Shown here piece by piece: positions 35,896 to 44,635 of a stretch of DNA of 64,000 nt (within the stretch, counting starts at the first letter, position 1; the number at the start of each line of letters is the position of its first letter). The notes under the pieces are model-generated. The model saw only the letters and a program-made list of their open reading frames with translations, had not been told where the DNA came from and searched no databases. The DNA lies in the NCBI RefSeq assembly GCF_000744095.1, contig NZ_JQLI01000001.1:2604001-2668000 (forward strand), in the 5' to 3' direction. This DNA comes from Cupriavidus necator A5-1. Its GTDB lineage: Bacteria > Pseudomonadota > Gammaproteobacteria > Burkholderiales > Burkholderiaceae. A program made the position numbers and the translations under genes.

Positions 35896-36441
35896 TCACT
35901 TGCGCATGCAGTAGTCCGGCGGAATATCCAGCAACACCAGCGACTGCCGTCCCGCCACATAGTGATAGTGCAAGGTCACGCCGAGTTTGCCGAGCACCGG
36001 CACATCCGGGTTGCGGCAGATGCCGCGCTCCAGGATCGGCTTGGCCGAGGCCATGAACTCGCGCGTGTCGTCGCGCGAGGCATCCACGCCCGATACCTTC
36101 AGCTGGAACTCAACGACCTTGCCCGGCCTGGTCACGCAGCCGTCGAAGCGGGTGGTGTCGTCCAGGTCGACCGGGCCGGCCCGCTTCAGCTCCTGGCAAG
36201 CCATGCGCAACTGCCGCTCGGCATCGCCGGCGGTCAGGCGAGTGACGCCGGTCATGCCGGTGGGCTTGCCGCGCACCGTGCCCAGCAGCAGGGTGGCCAG
36301 CCCTGACAGCTGCGAGGGTTCGGCAGGCGTTGCCGCCATGGCGGCCGGGACCGCCAGCGTGGCGGCAAGACAGGTCAGGCACAGACGCGTGGCGGCATCG
36401 GGGAACGAAAGTCGGGCGGGGGCGGCAGGATCTGGGGGCAT
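35896..36441 (-). CDS. Secreted protein of unknown function
   Basis: A 181-residue exported protein. A hydrophobic segment RLCLTCLAATLAVPAAMA (about 19-36) acts as signal peptide. The mature part has four cysteines that could pair (MACQEL, DGCVTRPG, GICRNPD, DYCMRK) and ends in a folded domain with HYHYVAGRQSLVLLDIPP. I do not recognise the family. The start at MPPDPAAP is tentative because the frame is open to 36501 and no ribosome-binding site is clear. No operon partner. Confidence 0.65.
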   Translation of the reverse strand: MPPDPAAPARLSFPDAATRLCLTCLAATLAVPAAMAATPAEPSQLSGLATLLLGTVRGKPTGMTGVTRLTAGDAERQLRMACQELKRAGPVDLDDTTRFDGCVTRPGKVVEFQLKVSGVDASRDDTREFMASAKPILERGICRNPDVPVLGKLGVTLHYHYVAGRQSLVLLDIPPDYCMRK

Positions 36442-36501
36442 GGGGAAACGGAAACGGGTGCCTGGGGTTTGCGCTGCTACTGTAGCCTCGGCCCCTTGCA
36501 A

Positions 36502-36533
36502 CCGTTGTCAGGCGCTGTCCTACAGCGCAACGG
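36502..36533. repeat. Two-part stem-loop in intergenic DNA
   Basis: GCGCTGT (36512-36518) and ACAGCGC (36522-36528) form an inner stem with a 3-base loop; CCGTT (36502-36506) and AACGG (36529-36533) can extend it. It lies between the secreted protein (minus) and the acetyltransferase (plus). No T-run follows. The remaining gap to 36706 shows no gene. Confidence 0.4.
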
Positions 36534-36706
36534 GGGCTTGCAAAACGGCGGGGGCCTGCCGCGGCACACCTGGCGTGGCGCAATTGGCCACGGCGTGTTG
36601 CCTTGCGGCCACTGCCGGTCGCGGCCTGGTGGTCCCGACAGCTGTCCGGCCGCGGCGCGCTAGAATCGCCCTCTTGGCCGAATCAGGCCAGCCAAGACCT
36701 TGTGCC

Positions 36707-37210
36707 ATGTCCCTGGATATCCGTCCTGAAGTACCGTCTGACGCCGACTCCATCGCACAACTGACCACTGCAGCCTTCCGCACGGCACCAGCCAGCCAGA
36801 ACGAGGCGTTTATCGTCAACGCGCTGCGCCGCGCAGGCCAGTTGACGGTATCGCTGGTGGCGCAGGATGGGGAGGTGCTGGTGGGGCACGTCGCGTTTTC
36901 ACCGGTGTCGGTCTCGTCCGGCGCGGCGGGCTGGTTCGGGCTGGGCCCGATCTCGGTGGCGCCTGGCCGGCAAGGGCAGGGCATCGGCTCGCAACTGATG
37001 CACGACGCGCTGGCCGAGCTGCGGCGCGTGGGTGCGGCGGGCTGCGTGGTGCTGGGCGATCCGGGGTACTACGGGCGCTTCGGCTTTGCGGCCCGGCCCG
37101 GGCTGGTGCTGGAAGGCGTGCCGCCCGAGTATTTCCAGGCGCTGTCGTTAGATGGCAATTATCCAGCTGGCGCGGTGCAGTACCACGACACATTTAACGC
37201 TACCGACTGA
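36707..37210 (+). CDS. GNAT-family N-acetyltransferase (YhbS-like)
   Basis: A 167-residue acetyltransferase with the acetyl-CoA pyrophosphate loop V-A-P-G-R-Q-G-Q-G-I-G-S (motif A, about 83-95) and the YhbS-like stretch GCVVLGDPGYYGRFGFAARPGL. Substrate unknown. The ATG at 36707 fits the family start (MSLDIRPEVPSDADSI). It is not in an operon. Confidence 0.9.
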   Translation: MSLDIRPEVPSDADSIAQLTTAAFRTAPASQNEAFIVNALRRAGQLTVSLVAQDGEVLVGHVAFSPVSVSSGAAGWFGLGPISVAPGRQGQGIGSQLMHDALAELRRVGAAGCVVLGDPGYYGRFGFAARPGLVLEGVPPEYFQALSLDGNYPAGAVQYHDTFNATD

Positions 37211-37249
37211 CGCTTGACGGGGCGGGCAATTTCCTTCAGCCCACCGCGC

Positions 37250-39592
37250 TCACAGTTCCAGCACCAACCGCCCCCCACCGCAGGCGCGCGAGCAGCACGC
37301 CATCATGCGGCGATTGGCCTCGCGCTCGCTGCGCGTCAGCACCACGTCGCGATGGTCGACCTGTCCCGCCAGCACGCGCACCTCGCAGGAGCCGCACAGG
37401 CCTTCCTCGCAATCGCTCTGCACGTCGATGTTGGCGCCGCGCAGCACTGTGAGCAGCGTCTGGTCGGCCGGCACCTCCATCACCAGGCCGGAGTCCTTCA
37501 GCTCCACGGTAAAGGGCTGTTCCTTCGACGCATCCAGCGTGCCGAGCTTCGACACGAAGTGCTCCACGCGCAGGGCGTCTTCGGGCCACGCTTCGCAGCA
37601 AGCGGCCAGCGCATCGAGCATGCGCTGCGGGCCGCAGGCGTAGATATGCGTGCGGTGATCCGGCTGCGCCAGCAGGCTGGCGAAGTCGGCGCGCCGGCCT
37701 TCGTCGCCGGCGTACACATGCAGCCTGTCGCCGTGCAATGCCTGAAGGGCGTCCAGCATCGCCAACGCGCGCCGCGAGCGGCCGCAGTAGTGGAATTCGT
37801 AGTCGATGCCAAGCGCGCGGGCGCGCCGCGCCATCGCACTGACCGGCGTGATGCCGATGCCGCCGGCAATAAAGATTGCGCGCTGGCAGCCCTCGTCAAA
37901 GCGGAAGTGGTTGCGCGGCCCGCGGATGCGCAGGCGGTCGCCCACGCTGACGCTGCCGTGCACCCAGGCCGAGCCCCCGCGGCTGTCGGGATCGCGCAGC
38001 ACGGCGATCTCCAGCGCACCGGCGTCCTCAGGATCGCCGCACAGCGAATACTGGCGCGACAGTCCCGTATCGCCACACTCCACGTCGATATGCGAGCCCG
38101 GCGCCCAACGCGGCAGCGGCTTGCCGTCCGGCGCTGCCAGCCGCAGCTGGACCACGCCCTCGGCGGCTGGCGTGACGCGCTCGACCACCACGGTGCGGGT
38201 GATGGTGTGGGTGGACGGCTCGCCGATGCGCACCGGCTGGCGCACGTCGAGCAGTGCCGGGTTGCGGCGCTCAGGGTTCTGCGCCGGGTCCCACTCCACC
38301 AGCAGGTGCTCCGGACCGCGGAACGAGGTGTTGGGCACGTAGGTAAAGGTCTGCGCGGCCAGCCGCATATGCGGCAACCGGCGCGTCAGTTCTTCCAGGA
38401 AGACCTGCATCTCCATGCGCGCCAGGTTCTTGCCCATGCACTGGTGCGAGCCGTAGCCGAAGGTCAGCTGTTCGCTGGCGTTGTCGCGGCGGATGTCAAA
38501 CAGGTCGGCATCGGCGAAATGCCGCTCGTCATGGTTGGCCGACGAGGTCACGATCAGCAGCTTGCTGCCCGCCGGCAGGCGGATGCCGCCAACTTCCGCG
38601 TCGCGCGTCACCAGCCGGCGCCATGCCGCCACCGAGCCGTTGTGGCGCAGGCATTCCTCCACCGCGTTGGGGATCAGTGACGGATCCTCGCAGAGATCGC
38701 GCCAGGCATCCGGATGCTGCAGCAGCAGCTTGATCGCGTTGGCCGAGGCATTGGCCGTGGTTTCGTGTGCGGCCACGATGCCGGCCATCATCATCGAATG
38801 CAGGTATGAATCCGTGACGACCTCGGGCAGTTCCTTCTGCTTGCGCAGGCCGTATTGCATCCAGCCCGGGCCTGAAGGATCCTCGCGCATCTTGTCGAGG
38901 ATGCGGCCGGCCAGTTGCCAGAAGTTGCCGACGGCGTGCGCCACGGCGACCTGCTCCTCGGGCCTGGGCCGGCCCCAGGTGTTGACCGTATGCGCGATGG
39001 AGTACTGGCGCAGCAGGTCCATGTCCTCTTCCGGCACGCCCAGGAAGTGCAGCGCCACGGTCAGCGGCACTTCCCACAGCATCTGGTCGACCAGGTCGGC
39101 GCGGCCGTCGTCGATAAAGCGGTCGACGTACTCGCGCGCCAGGCGGCGCACCATCGGCTCGTGGTGGGCCAGTTCCGCGGGCGTGAACGGGTCCATCAGC
39201 GCGCGCCGGCGTGGCATGTGCGCGGGCTCGTCCTCGTTGACCAGCGTGCGGTTCATCGCGTAGCCGTAGGCGGCCAGCACGGCATTGGCCTCGTCGCCGG
39301 TGGGCGTGATCTTCTCCAGCGCGATCGATGGGCTGAAGGTTAGGTTGTCGCGGAAGATCGCCTTGATGTCGGCGTAGCGTGTGACCACCCAGTAGCCCAG
39401 CTTCGGGCTGTAGAACACCGGCTCCTGCTCGCGCGACCAGCGAACGTACTCGGGCGGGTCTTGCTGGTAGTCGTCGCCGAACGGATCGAATTCCGCCGCG
39501 TTGTGGCTGACGGGACAGCCGTTGGGCGCCTTGAAGGCGGAATGGTCGACGGGGCAGCCGCCGCGCGCGGCACCGGGGGAGGGGTTGGCCAT
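37250..39592 (-). CDS. Self-sufficient cytochrome P450 fused to a phthalate-dioxygenase-type reductase (CYP116B-like)
   Basis: A 780-residue single-chain monooxygenase. The P450 domain (about 1-445) has the I-helix AGIVAAHETTANAS, ExxR-type helix and heme ligand Cys in FGYGSHQCMGKNLARME. It is followed by an FMN/NAD(P)H reductase (about 465-690: RQYSLCGDP, GGIGITPVSAM, YACGPQRM) and a C-terminal 2Fe-2S ferredoxin (C-x4-C-x2-C in CEEGLCGSC with a later C). The order P450-FMN-NAD-FeS and the length match CYP116B enzymes, one of which comes from Cupriavidus metallidurans. It is downstream of a Bug receptor gene on the same strand (73-base gap). Substrate unknown. Confidence 0.95.
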   Translation of the reverse strand: MANPSPGAARGGCPVDHSAFKAPNGCPVSHNAAEFDPFGDDYQQDPPEYVRWSREQEPVFYSPKLGYWVVTRYADIKAIFRDNLTFSPSIALEKITPTGDEANAVLAAYGYAMNRTLVNEDEPAHMPRRRALMDPFTPAELAHHEPMVRRLAREYVDRFIDDGRADLVDQMLWEVPLTVALHFLGVPEEDMDLLRQYSIAHTVNTWGRPRPEEQVAVAHAVGNFWQLAGRILDKMREDPSGPGWMQYGLRKQKELPEVVTDSYLHSMMMAGIVAAHETTANASANAIKLLLQHPDAWRDLCEDPSLIPNAVEECLRHNGSVAAWRRLVTRDAEVGGIRLPAGSKLLIVTSSANHDERHFADADLFDIRRDNASEQLTFGYGSHQCMGKNLARMEMQVFLEELTRRLPHMRLAAQTFTYVPNTSFRGPEHLLVEWDPAQNPERRNPALLDVRQPVRIGEPSTHTITRTVVVERVTPAAEGVVQLRLAAPDGKPLPRWAPGSHIDVECGDTGLSRQYSLCGDPEDAGALEIAVLRDPDSRGGSAWVHGSVSVGDRLRIRGPRNHFRFDEGCQRAIFIAGGIGITPVSAMARRARALGIDYEFHYCGRSRRALAMLDALQALHGDRLHVYAGDEGRRADFASLLAQPDHRTHIYACGPQRMLDALAACCEAWPEDALRVEHFVSKLGTLDASKEQPFTVELKDSGLVMEVPADQTLLTVLRGANIDVQSDCEEGLCGSCEVRVLAGQVDHRDVVLTRSEREANRRMMACCSRACGGGRLVLEL

Positions 39593-39665
39593 ACTGCGAA
39601 CTCCTGGCTAAAGCACAGCCGTCCGGTCGGTGCCGGACGGGCTTTGGGTCAGACGGTTGCCGGCC

Positions 39666-40646
39666 TCAGTTGTCCAGCGTGATCTTCAGGTCGCGGATCA
39701 GCTTGCTCCAGCGGTCAGACTCGGTGCGCAACAGCTCGCTGAACTGCGCCGGCGTGTTGCCCACCGGCTCCACGCCGAAGTCCACCAGCCGCTTGTTGAC
39801 GGCCGGCTCGCGGATCGCCGCGACCACGTCCTTGTTCAGCGTATTGACCACCTCCGGCGGCGTGCCGGCGGGCACCACCATGCCTACCAGCGCCGCGGCT
39901 TCCACGCGCGGGAAGCCCAGTTCGGCAAAGGTCGGCACGTCGGGCAACTGCGGCAGGCGCGTGGCGTTGGCCACGGCCAGCGGGCGCACCTTGCCGCCCT
40001 TGATAAAGCCGGCGCCGGCGGCGTAGTCCACCATCATCGCCGCCACCTGGCCGGCGGCCACGTCGGAGAGCGCGGGTGCGGCGCCGCGATAGGGCGCGTG
40101 CGTCATCGGCAGGCCGGCTTCCACCTTGAGCAGCTCCATCGCCAGGTGGTGGGGGCTGCCCGCGCCGGCCGAGCCGTAGTTGATGCCGCCTTGCGTGGTC
40201 TTCGCCTGGGCGATGAATTCCTTGGCGCTCTTGACCGGGCTGGCCGCGCCCACCACCAGGATCATCGGGAAGCGGCCCAGCAGCGTGACCGGCGCCAGGT
40301 CCTTGCCCGGGTTGTAGGAGAGCGTCTTGTACAGCACCGGGTTGAACACCAGCGTGCCGTTATCCGCCGACAGCACGGTGTAGCCATCCGCCGGCGAGCG
40401 CGCCGTCTCCGCCGCGCCGATGGCGGTATTTCCGCCAGGCTTGTTGTCCACCACCACCGGCTGGCCGACCTTGGCCGACAGCCCCTGCCCGATGGTGCGC
40501 GCCAGGAAGTCCGAGCCGCCGCCGGCGGCGTAGGGGACGATCCAGCGGATGGGCTTGGCGGGGTAGGTGTCGGCGGCGTAACCGGGCACGGCGGCCAATA
40601 TGGCCAGCGCGCCGAGGCTGAGGCGCTTGAAAACGGGGCGGGGCAT
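39666..40646 (-). CDS. Bug-family (TctC-like) solute-binding receptor
   Basis: A 326-residue periplasmic receptor of the tripartite tricarboxylate transporter type. Signal peptide at 1-24 (cleavage after GYA), then the Bug core: YPAKPIRWIVPYAAGGGSDFLARTIG, NKPGGNTAIGA, and YGSAGAGSPHHLAMELL. AAGGAG precedes the ATG. No TctA/TctB membrane genes are adjacent, so it is an orphan receptor. It is the first gene of a two-gene unit with the P450 and divergent from an IclR gene, so it may bind the P450 substrate or a precursor. Confidence 0.93.
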   Translation of the reverse strand: MPRPVFKRLSLGALAILAAVPGYAADTYPAKPIRWIVPYAAGGGSDFLARTIGQGLSAKVGQPVVVDNKPGGNTAIGAAETARSPADGYTVLSADNGTLVFNPVLYKTLSYNPGKDLAPVTLLGRFPMILVVGAASPVKSAKEFIAQAKTTQGGINYGSAGAGSPHHLAMELLKVEAGLPMTHAPYRGAAPALSDVAAGQVAAMMVDYAAGAGFIKGGKVRPLAVANATRLPQLPDVPTFAELGFPRVEAAALVGMVVPAGTPPEVVNTLNKDVVAAIREPAVNKRLVDFGVEPVGNTPAQFSELLRTESDRWSKLIRDLKITLDN

Positions 40647-40699
40647 GGGGCTTGTCTCCTTTTGAATGGGCCCGGTGTACGGCACCGGTGTCGCTGTTT

Positions 40700-40725
40700 T
40701 GCGTAAATCATATACGCATTGCGTA
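40700..40725. promoter_or_regulatory. Candidate IclR operator upstream of the Bug-P450 unit
   Basis: TACGCATTGCGTA (40713-40725) is a perfect 13-bp palindrome, and TGCGTA at 40700-40705 is a further half-site in inverted relation to TACGCA at 40713. It lies 54-79 bases before the Bug start, in the gap shared with the IclR gene. Confidence 0.6.
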
Positions 40726-40821
40726 ATGATTGAATGCGGGTTAACCTTGAAGCGGCGCTGGGGCAGCGGGACGATTTGACTGACTGAAAACGTCTGGATG
40801 AGTCTGCCCCCCGTGGCGAAC

Positions 40822-40973
40822 GCTCCCCTCTCCCGCTTGCGGGAGAGTTTCCCGCAAGCGTGCCAGCCGACTTGGGGTGGGGGAGAGGGCAGGAGCCTCA
40901 ACGAAGTGATGCGCGTCGGTATGCCAGCGCCTGCCCTCTCCCCCGGCCCCTCTCCCGCGCGCGGGAGGGGAGC
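40822..40973. repeat. Mosaic of CT/GA-rich inverted repeats
   Basis: Within the 396-base Bug/IclR gap lie hairpin-forming blocks: CTCTCCCGC/GCGGGAGAG (40828-40846), then GGGGAGAGGGCAGG (40880-40893) matched in inverse by CCTGCCCTCTCCCC (40930-40943), then CCCTCTCCCGCGCGCGGGAGGGG (about 40948-40970; positions only approximate at the edges). Such CCTCTCCC-GGGAGAGG blocks look like a dispersed extragenic repeat rather than a regulatory site. Confidence 0.55.
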
Positions 40974-41042
40974 AAACAGGCGCGATTTGAGACGCACTTA
41001 CAAGCTCGCACCAGACAACACAGCTCACCGACAACCCCAGCC

Positions 41043-41894
41043 ATGGCCGCATCCCGCTCAAAACCCGCCGCACCCACCACCAAGGCCGCCGCCGCCGACA
41101 CCCCGCGCCCGCGCGAACGCCGCCAGCGCGTACAGTCGGCCGTCACCGGCATGGCGGTGCTAAAGGGCCTGGCAAGACTGGGCGGCCGCGCCAGCCTGAC
41201 CGCCCTGGCCGCGCAGATCGACGAAAGCCCCGCCAAGGTCCACCGCTACCTGGTCAGCCTGGTGGAAGAGGGGTTCGTCGCGCAGGAGGCGGGCACGCAG
41301 CAGTACCACCTGGGCTTCGAGGCACTGCAGATCGGCATGGCCGCAATGCGCCAGGCCGACCCGATCCGGCTGTCCGAGTCCGCGCTGGTGCGGTTGCGTG
41401 AAACGCTGGAAGTCACGTGCTTTGTCGCGGTGATGGGCAACAAGGGGCCGACCATCATGCGCTTCGAGGAACCGGGCCTGCCGGTGACGGTGAATGTGCG
41501 CGCCGGGTCGGTGATGCCGCTGCTGTGGTCGGCCACCGGCCGCGTGTTCCTGGGGCTGCTCGACGAGAAGCGCGTGCAGGCGCAGGCCGAGGAAGAGCTT
41601 GCCGAAGCCAGCCCGGCGCGGCTGGCGCTGCTCGATCGCAAGGATCCCATCGGCGCGCTGCGCCGCATCGTGCAGGCCGATGATTGCGCCTGGGTGCGCG
41701 ACACCAACCTGACCGGTATCAGCGCGGTGGCCGCGCCGGTGCGCGACTACACCGGCCGTGTCTGCGCGGTGCTGACCGCGCTGGGCGCCACCGGCGGCTT
41801 CGACCCGTCCATCGACGGGCCCATCGGCAGCGCCGTGCGACGCGAGGCGCGCACGGTCAGCACGGCGCTGGGGTTCGCGGCGCCCGGCGCCTAG
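41043..41894 (+). CDS. IclR-family transcriptional regulator
   Basis: A 283-residue regulator with a disordered Lys/Ala/Pro-rich N-terminal extension (1-30), a winged helix (about 31-95: MAVLKGLARLGGRASLTALAAQIDESPAKVHRYLVSLVEEGF) and the IclR effector domain (about 110-275). It is divergent from the Bug-P450 unit with a palindromic operator between them, so it most likely controls that unit. The effector is probably the P450 substrate or product. Its stop overlaps the 3' end of phnM by 4 bases on the other strand. Confidence 0.93.
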   Translation: MAASRSKPAAPTTKAAAADTPRPRERRQRVQSAVTGMAVLKGLARLGGRASLTALAAQIDESPAKVHRYLVSLVEEGFVAQEAGTQQYHLGFEALQIGMAAMRQADPIRLSESALVRLRETLEVTCFVAVMGNKGPTIMRFEEPGLPVTVNVRAGSVMPLLWSATGRVFLGLLDEKRVQAQAEEELAEASPARLALLDRKDPIGALRRIVQADDCAWVRDTNLTGISAVAAPVRDYTGRVCAVLTALGATGGFDPSIDGPIGSAVRREARTVSTALGFAAPGA

Positions 41895-43105
41895 GCCACC
41901 TCGCGCACCGCGGCCTCGCGCGGCAGCGATTCCCCGTCAGCCACACGCTGCGTCGAAGGATAGCCCGCCGCAAACACCAGCCGCCCGCCCGACCAGGTGT
42001 GGGTGACCATTGGCTGGCCCGCCACGCTCGACACCGCAATCACGTCGGCCCGCAGTCCGGGCGCCAGGCGGCCGCGGTCGCCCAGCAGGCAGGCATCGGC
42101 GGGGTTGGCGGTGACCAGCGCCAGCGCCTCGTTCAGCGGCAGGTCGGCCTGCCGCGCCGCGGTATACGCGGCGGCGATCAGCGTGGAGGGCTGGTAGTCC
42201 GAGCACAGGATGGTGCCCACGCCCGCGTGGATCGCGTCGATGGCGCGCATGGAGCCGCTCTGGCTCTTGCCCCGCAGCACATTGGGGGCGCCCAGGATGG
42301 TCGGCAGCGCCTGCGCGCAGGCCACTTGTGCGGTCTCCAGGTTGATCGGGAATTCGCTCATGCGTACACCCAGCGCCTGCATGGCGGCGATGCGTTGCGG
42401 CGAATCGTCGTCATGGCTGGCCGTGGGGATGCCGAGTTCATGGGCCATGGCCACCAGCCGGTTGACCCGTTCGTGCGCGCCTTCCAGCGCCGCCGCCTTC
42501 TTGCCGGCGGCCTCGGCAGCTTCTTCGCGGCTCATGCCGTGGTTGCCCATCATGTAGGCCAGGTAGGCATCCAGCGTCTTGAACTGGCCCTGGCCCGGCG
42601 AGTGATCCATCACGGACAGCAGGTCGACCACGCCCTCGGCCATCAGCATCTCCAGCACCAGCACGGCGCCGGCGTCGGTGACTTCATAGCGGCAGTGGAT
42701 GCGGTTGTCGACCAGGCTGTGGCGGCGATACGCGGCCACGGTGCGCACCAGCGTGGCCGCCGTATCGACGTTGCGCACGCCAAAGTGGTTGCCCGCGAAA
42801 GACAGCGCGTGGTACGGCGTGGTGATGCCGGCTGCGGCATTGCGACGGTCCACCTGCGCCACGGCGAAATCCAGCGGAAACAGCACGTTGGCGCGCGGCT
42901 CGACCTCTTTCTCGATGGCGTCGCAATGCACGTCGACCAGGCCCGGCATCACGGTGTGGCCGTGCAGGTCGATCTCGGTGGCGTGGGCCGGCACCGCGGC
43001 CGGTTCGATGGCGGCGATGTGGCCATCCTCGATCAGCAGCGCGCTGTCGTGCAGCACGCGGTCGGGCAGCACCAGGGTGGCGTGGGTCAGGTAGGTAGCA
43101 GGCAT
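41891..43105 (-). CDS. phnM: PhnM: alpha-D-ribose 1-methylphosphonate 5-triphosphate diphosphatase
   Basis: A 404-residue amidohydrolase that removes pyrophosphate from the ribosyl-alkylphosphonate triphosphate made by PhnGHI(L). Signature segments shared with E. coli PhnM are GLVDVHCDAIEKE, SVMDHSPGQGQF, ASHDDDSPQ, SEFPINLE, GAPNVLRG and LCSDYQPS. It is the last gene of the phnG-M operon, 13 bases after phnL. A second PhnM-like protein is encoded at 48770, so this system has two. Confidence 0.93.
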   Translation of the reverse strand: MPATYLTHATLVLPDRVLHDSALLIEDGHIAAIEPAAVPAHATEIDLHGHTVMPGLVDVHCDAIEKEVEPRANVLFPLDFAVAQVDRRNAAAGITTPYHALSFAGNHFGVRNVDTAATLVRTVAAYRRHSLVDNRIHCRYEVTDAGAVLVLEMLMAEGVVDLLSVMDHSPGQGQFKTLDAYLAYMMGNHGMSREEAAEAAGKKAAALEGAHERVNRLVAMAHELGIPTASHDDDSPQRIAAMQALGVRMSEFPINLETAQVACAQALPTILGAPNVLRGKSQSGSMRAIDAIHAGVGTILCSDYQPSTLIAAAYTAARQADLPLNEALALVTANPADACLLGDRGRLAPGLRADVIAVSSVAGQPMVTHTWSGGRLVFAAGYPSTQRVADGESLPREAAVREVA

Positions 43106-43118
43106 GTGCGGGTTCCTG

Positions 43119-43853
43119 TCAGGCGAGGGCGGTGGCCGGTTGCAGCGGCAGCAGGCGCGTGGCCACGGCATCGCGCACGGCGTCGTCGTGGAAGATCCCG
43201 ATCAGCGCGCGGCCTTCGGCGAGCGCCTCGCGGATCAACGCGATCACCACCGCGCGGTTGTCTGCGTCCAGCGATGCGGTCGGCTCGTCGAGCAGCAGGA
43301 TGGGGTGGCCGCCGATCAGGCCGCGCGCGATATTGACGCGCTGCTGCTCGCCGCCGGAGAAGGTGGCCGGCGGCAGGTCCCACAGGCGGCGCGGCAGGTT
43401 CAGGCGCGCCAGCAGCACCTCGGCGCGGGCCCGGGCTTCTTCATGGCTGGCGCCGCGCTGTTGCAGCGGATCGGCCACCACGTCCAGCGCCGACACGCGC
43501 GGGATCGCCCGCAGGAACTGGCTGACGTAGCCGATCACGTCGCGGCGCAGCTTCAGCACGCGTTGCTCGGGGGCGTTGGTCAGTTCGATCCACGGCTCGC
43601 CGTCGGCGCTGGTGTCGCGCAGGCGGATGCTGCCTTCGGTGGCCAGGTAGTTGGCGTACAGGCAGCGCAGCAGTGTGCTCTTGCCGGTGCCCGACGGGCC
43701 CGACAGCACCAGGCATTCGCCGCGGGCTGCATCGAAATCGATCACGCGCAGCACCGGCAGGCGGATGCCGCCCTGGTTGTGCAGCGTAAACATCTTGCCG
43801 AGGCCGCGCACCTCTACCAGCTTCTTCAGCTTCTGTGCATTCTCTGCTTGCAT
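43119..43853 (-). CDS. phnL: PhnL: ABC-type ATP-binding protein of C-P lyase
   Basis: A 244-residue ATPase with Walker A GPSGTGKST, signature FSGGEQQRVNIAR, Walker B LLLDEPTASLD and switch His in IGIFHDD. PhnL is required for the triphosphate-forming step with PhnGHI and binds the C-P lyase core; it is not a transporter. It lies between phnK (5-base gap) and phnM. The start MQAENAQ is chosen; length matches the family (about 226-245). Confidence 0.92.
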   Translation of the reverse strand: MQAENAQKLKKLVEVRGLGKMFTLHNQGGIRLPVLRVIDFDAARGECLVLSGPSGTGKSTLLRCLYANYLATEGSIRLRDTSADGEPWIELTNAPEQRVLKLRRDVIGYVSQFLRAIPRVSALDVVADPLQQRGASHEEARARAEVLLARLNLPRRLWDLPPATFSGGEQQRVNIARGLIGGHPILLLDEPTASLDADNRAVVIALIREALAEGRALIGIFHDDAVRDAVATRLLPLQPATALA

Positions 43854-43858
43854 CGTCG

Positions 43859-44635
43859 TCAGCCTTGCAGGATGGAGGAGACCAGCAGCTGCGTGTAGGG
43901 GTGCTGCGGGTCGTCGAGGATCTGGTCGGTCAGGCCTTGCTCGACCACGCGGCCGCCCTGCATGACCAGCGTGCGGTGTGCCAGCAGGCGCGCCACGGCC
44001 AGGTCGTGCGTGACCAGGATGGCAGCGAGGCCCAGGTCGGACACCAGACGGCGCAACAGGTCCAGCAGGCGCGCCTGCACCGAGACGTCGAGCGAGGCCG
44101 TCGGTTCGTCCATGAACACCAGACGCGGGTGCGTGACCAGGTTGCGCGCGATCTGCAGGCGCTGCTGCATACCGCCCGAGAAGGTGCCGGGCACGTCGTC
44201 GAGGCGGGCCAGGTCGATTTCCATCTTCTCCAGCCAGGCGCCGGCGACTTCGCGCAGGTTGCCGTAGTGGCGCTCGCCCACGGCCATCAGCCGCTCGGCG
44301 ATATTGGCGCCGGCGCTGACCTGCATGCGCAGTCCGTCGCGCGCGTGCTGGCGCACGAAGCCCCAGTCGGTGCGGGCCAGCAGCCGCATGCGCGCGCTGG
44401 ACAGCGTGGCCAGGTCGGTCAGGCCGGACTCGCGCATATCGTAGCTGACGCTGCCGCGCTGAGGCGGCGCCTGCATCGACAGGGCCTGCAGCAGCGTGCT
44501 CTTGCCGGAGCCCGATTCGCCCACCACGCACAGCACTTCACCCGGGTAGAGATCGAAACTGACGCCATGGCAGCCATGCACGCCGTCCCAGGTGCGCGTC
44601 AGGTTGCGCACCGACAGCAGCGAGTTCGCGCTCAT
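43859..44635 (-). CDS. phnK: PhnK: ABC-type ATP-binding protein of C-P lyase
   Basis: A 258-residue ATPase with Walker A GESGSGKST, signature FSGGMQQRLQIAR, Walker B LVFMDEPTASLD and H-loop LVTHDL. PhnK docks on the PhnGHIJ core near PhnJ. Its ATG overlaps the phnJ stop by ATGA, so the two are translationally coupled. It resembles oligopeptide ABC ATPases, but context fixes the identity. Confidence 0.93.
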   Translation of the reverse strand: MSANSLLSVRNLTRTWDGVHGCHGVSFDLYPGEVLCVVGESGSGKSTLLQALSMQAPPQRGSVSYDMRESGLTDLATLSSARMRLLARTDWGFVRQHARDGLRMQVSAGANIAERLMAVGERHYGNLREVAGAWLEKMEIDLARLDDVPGTFSGGMQQRLQIARNLVTHPRLVFMDEPTASLDVSVQARLLDLLRRLVSDLGLAAILVTHDLAVARLLAHRTLVMQGGRVVEQGLTDQILDDPQHPYTQLLVSSILQG

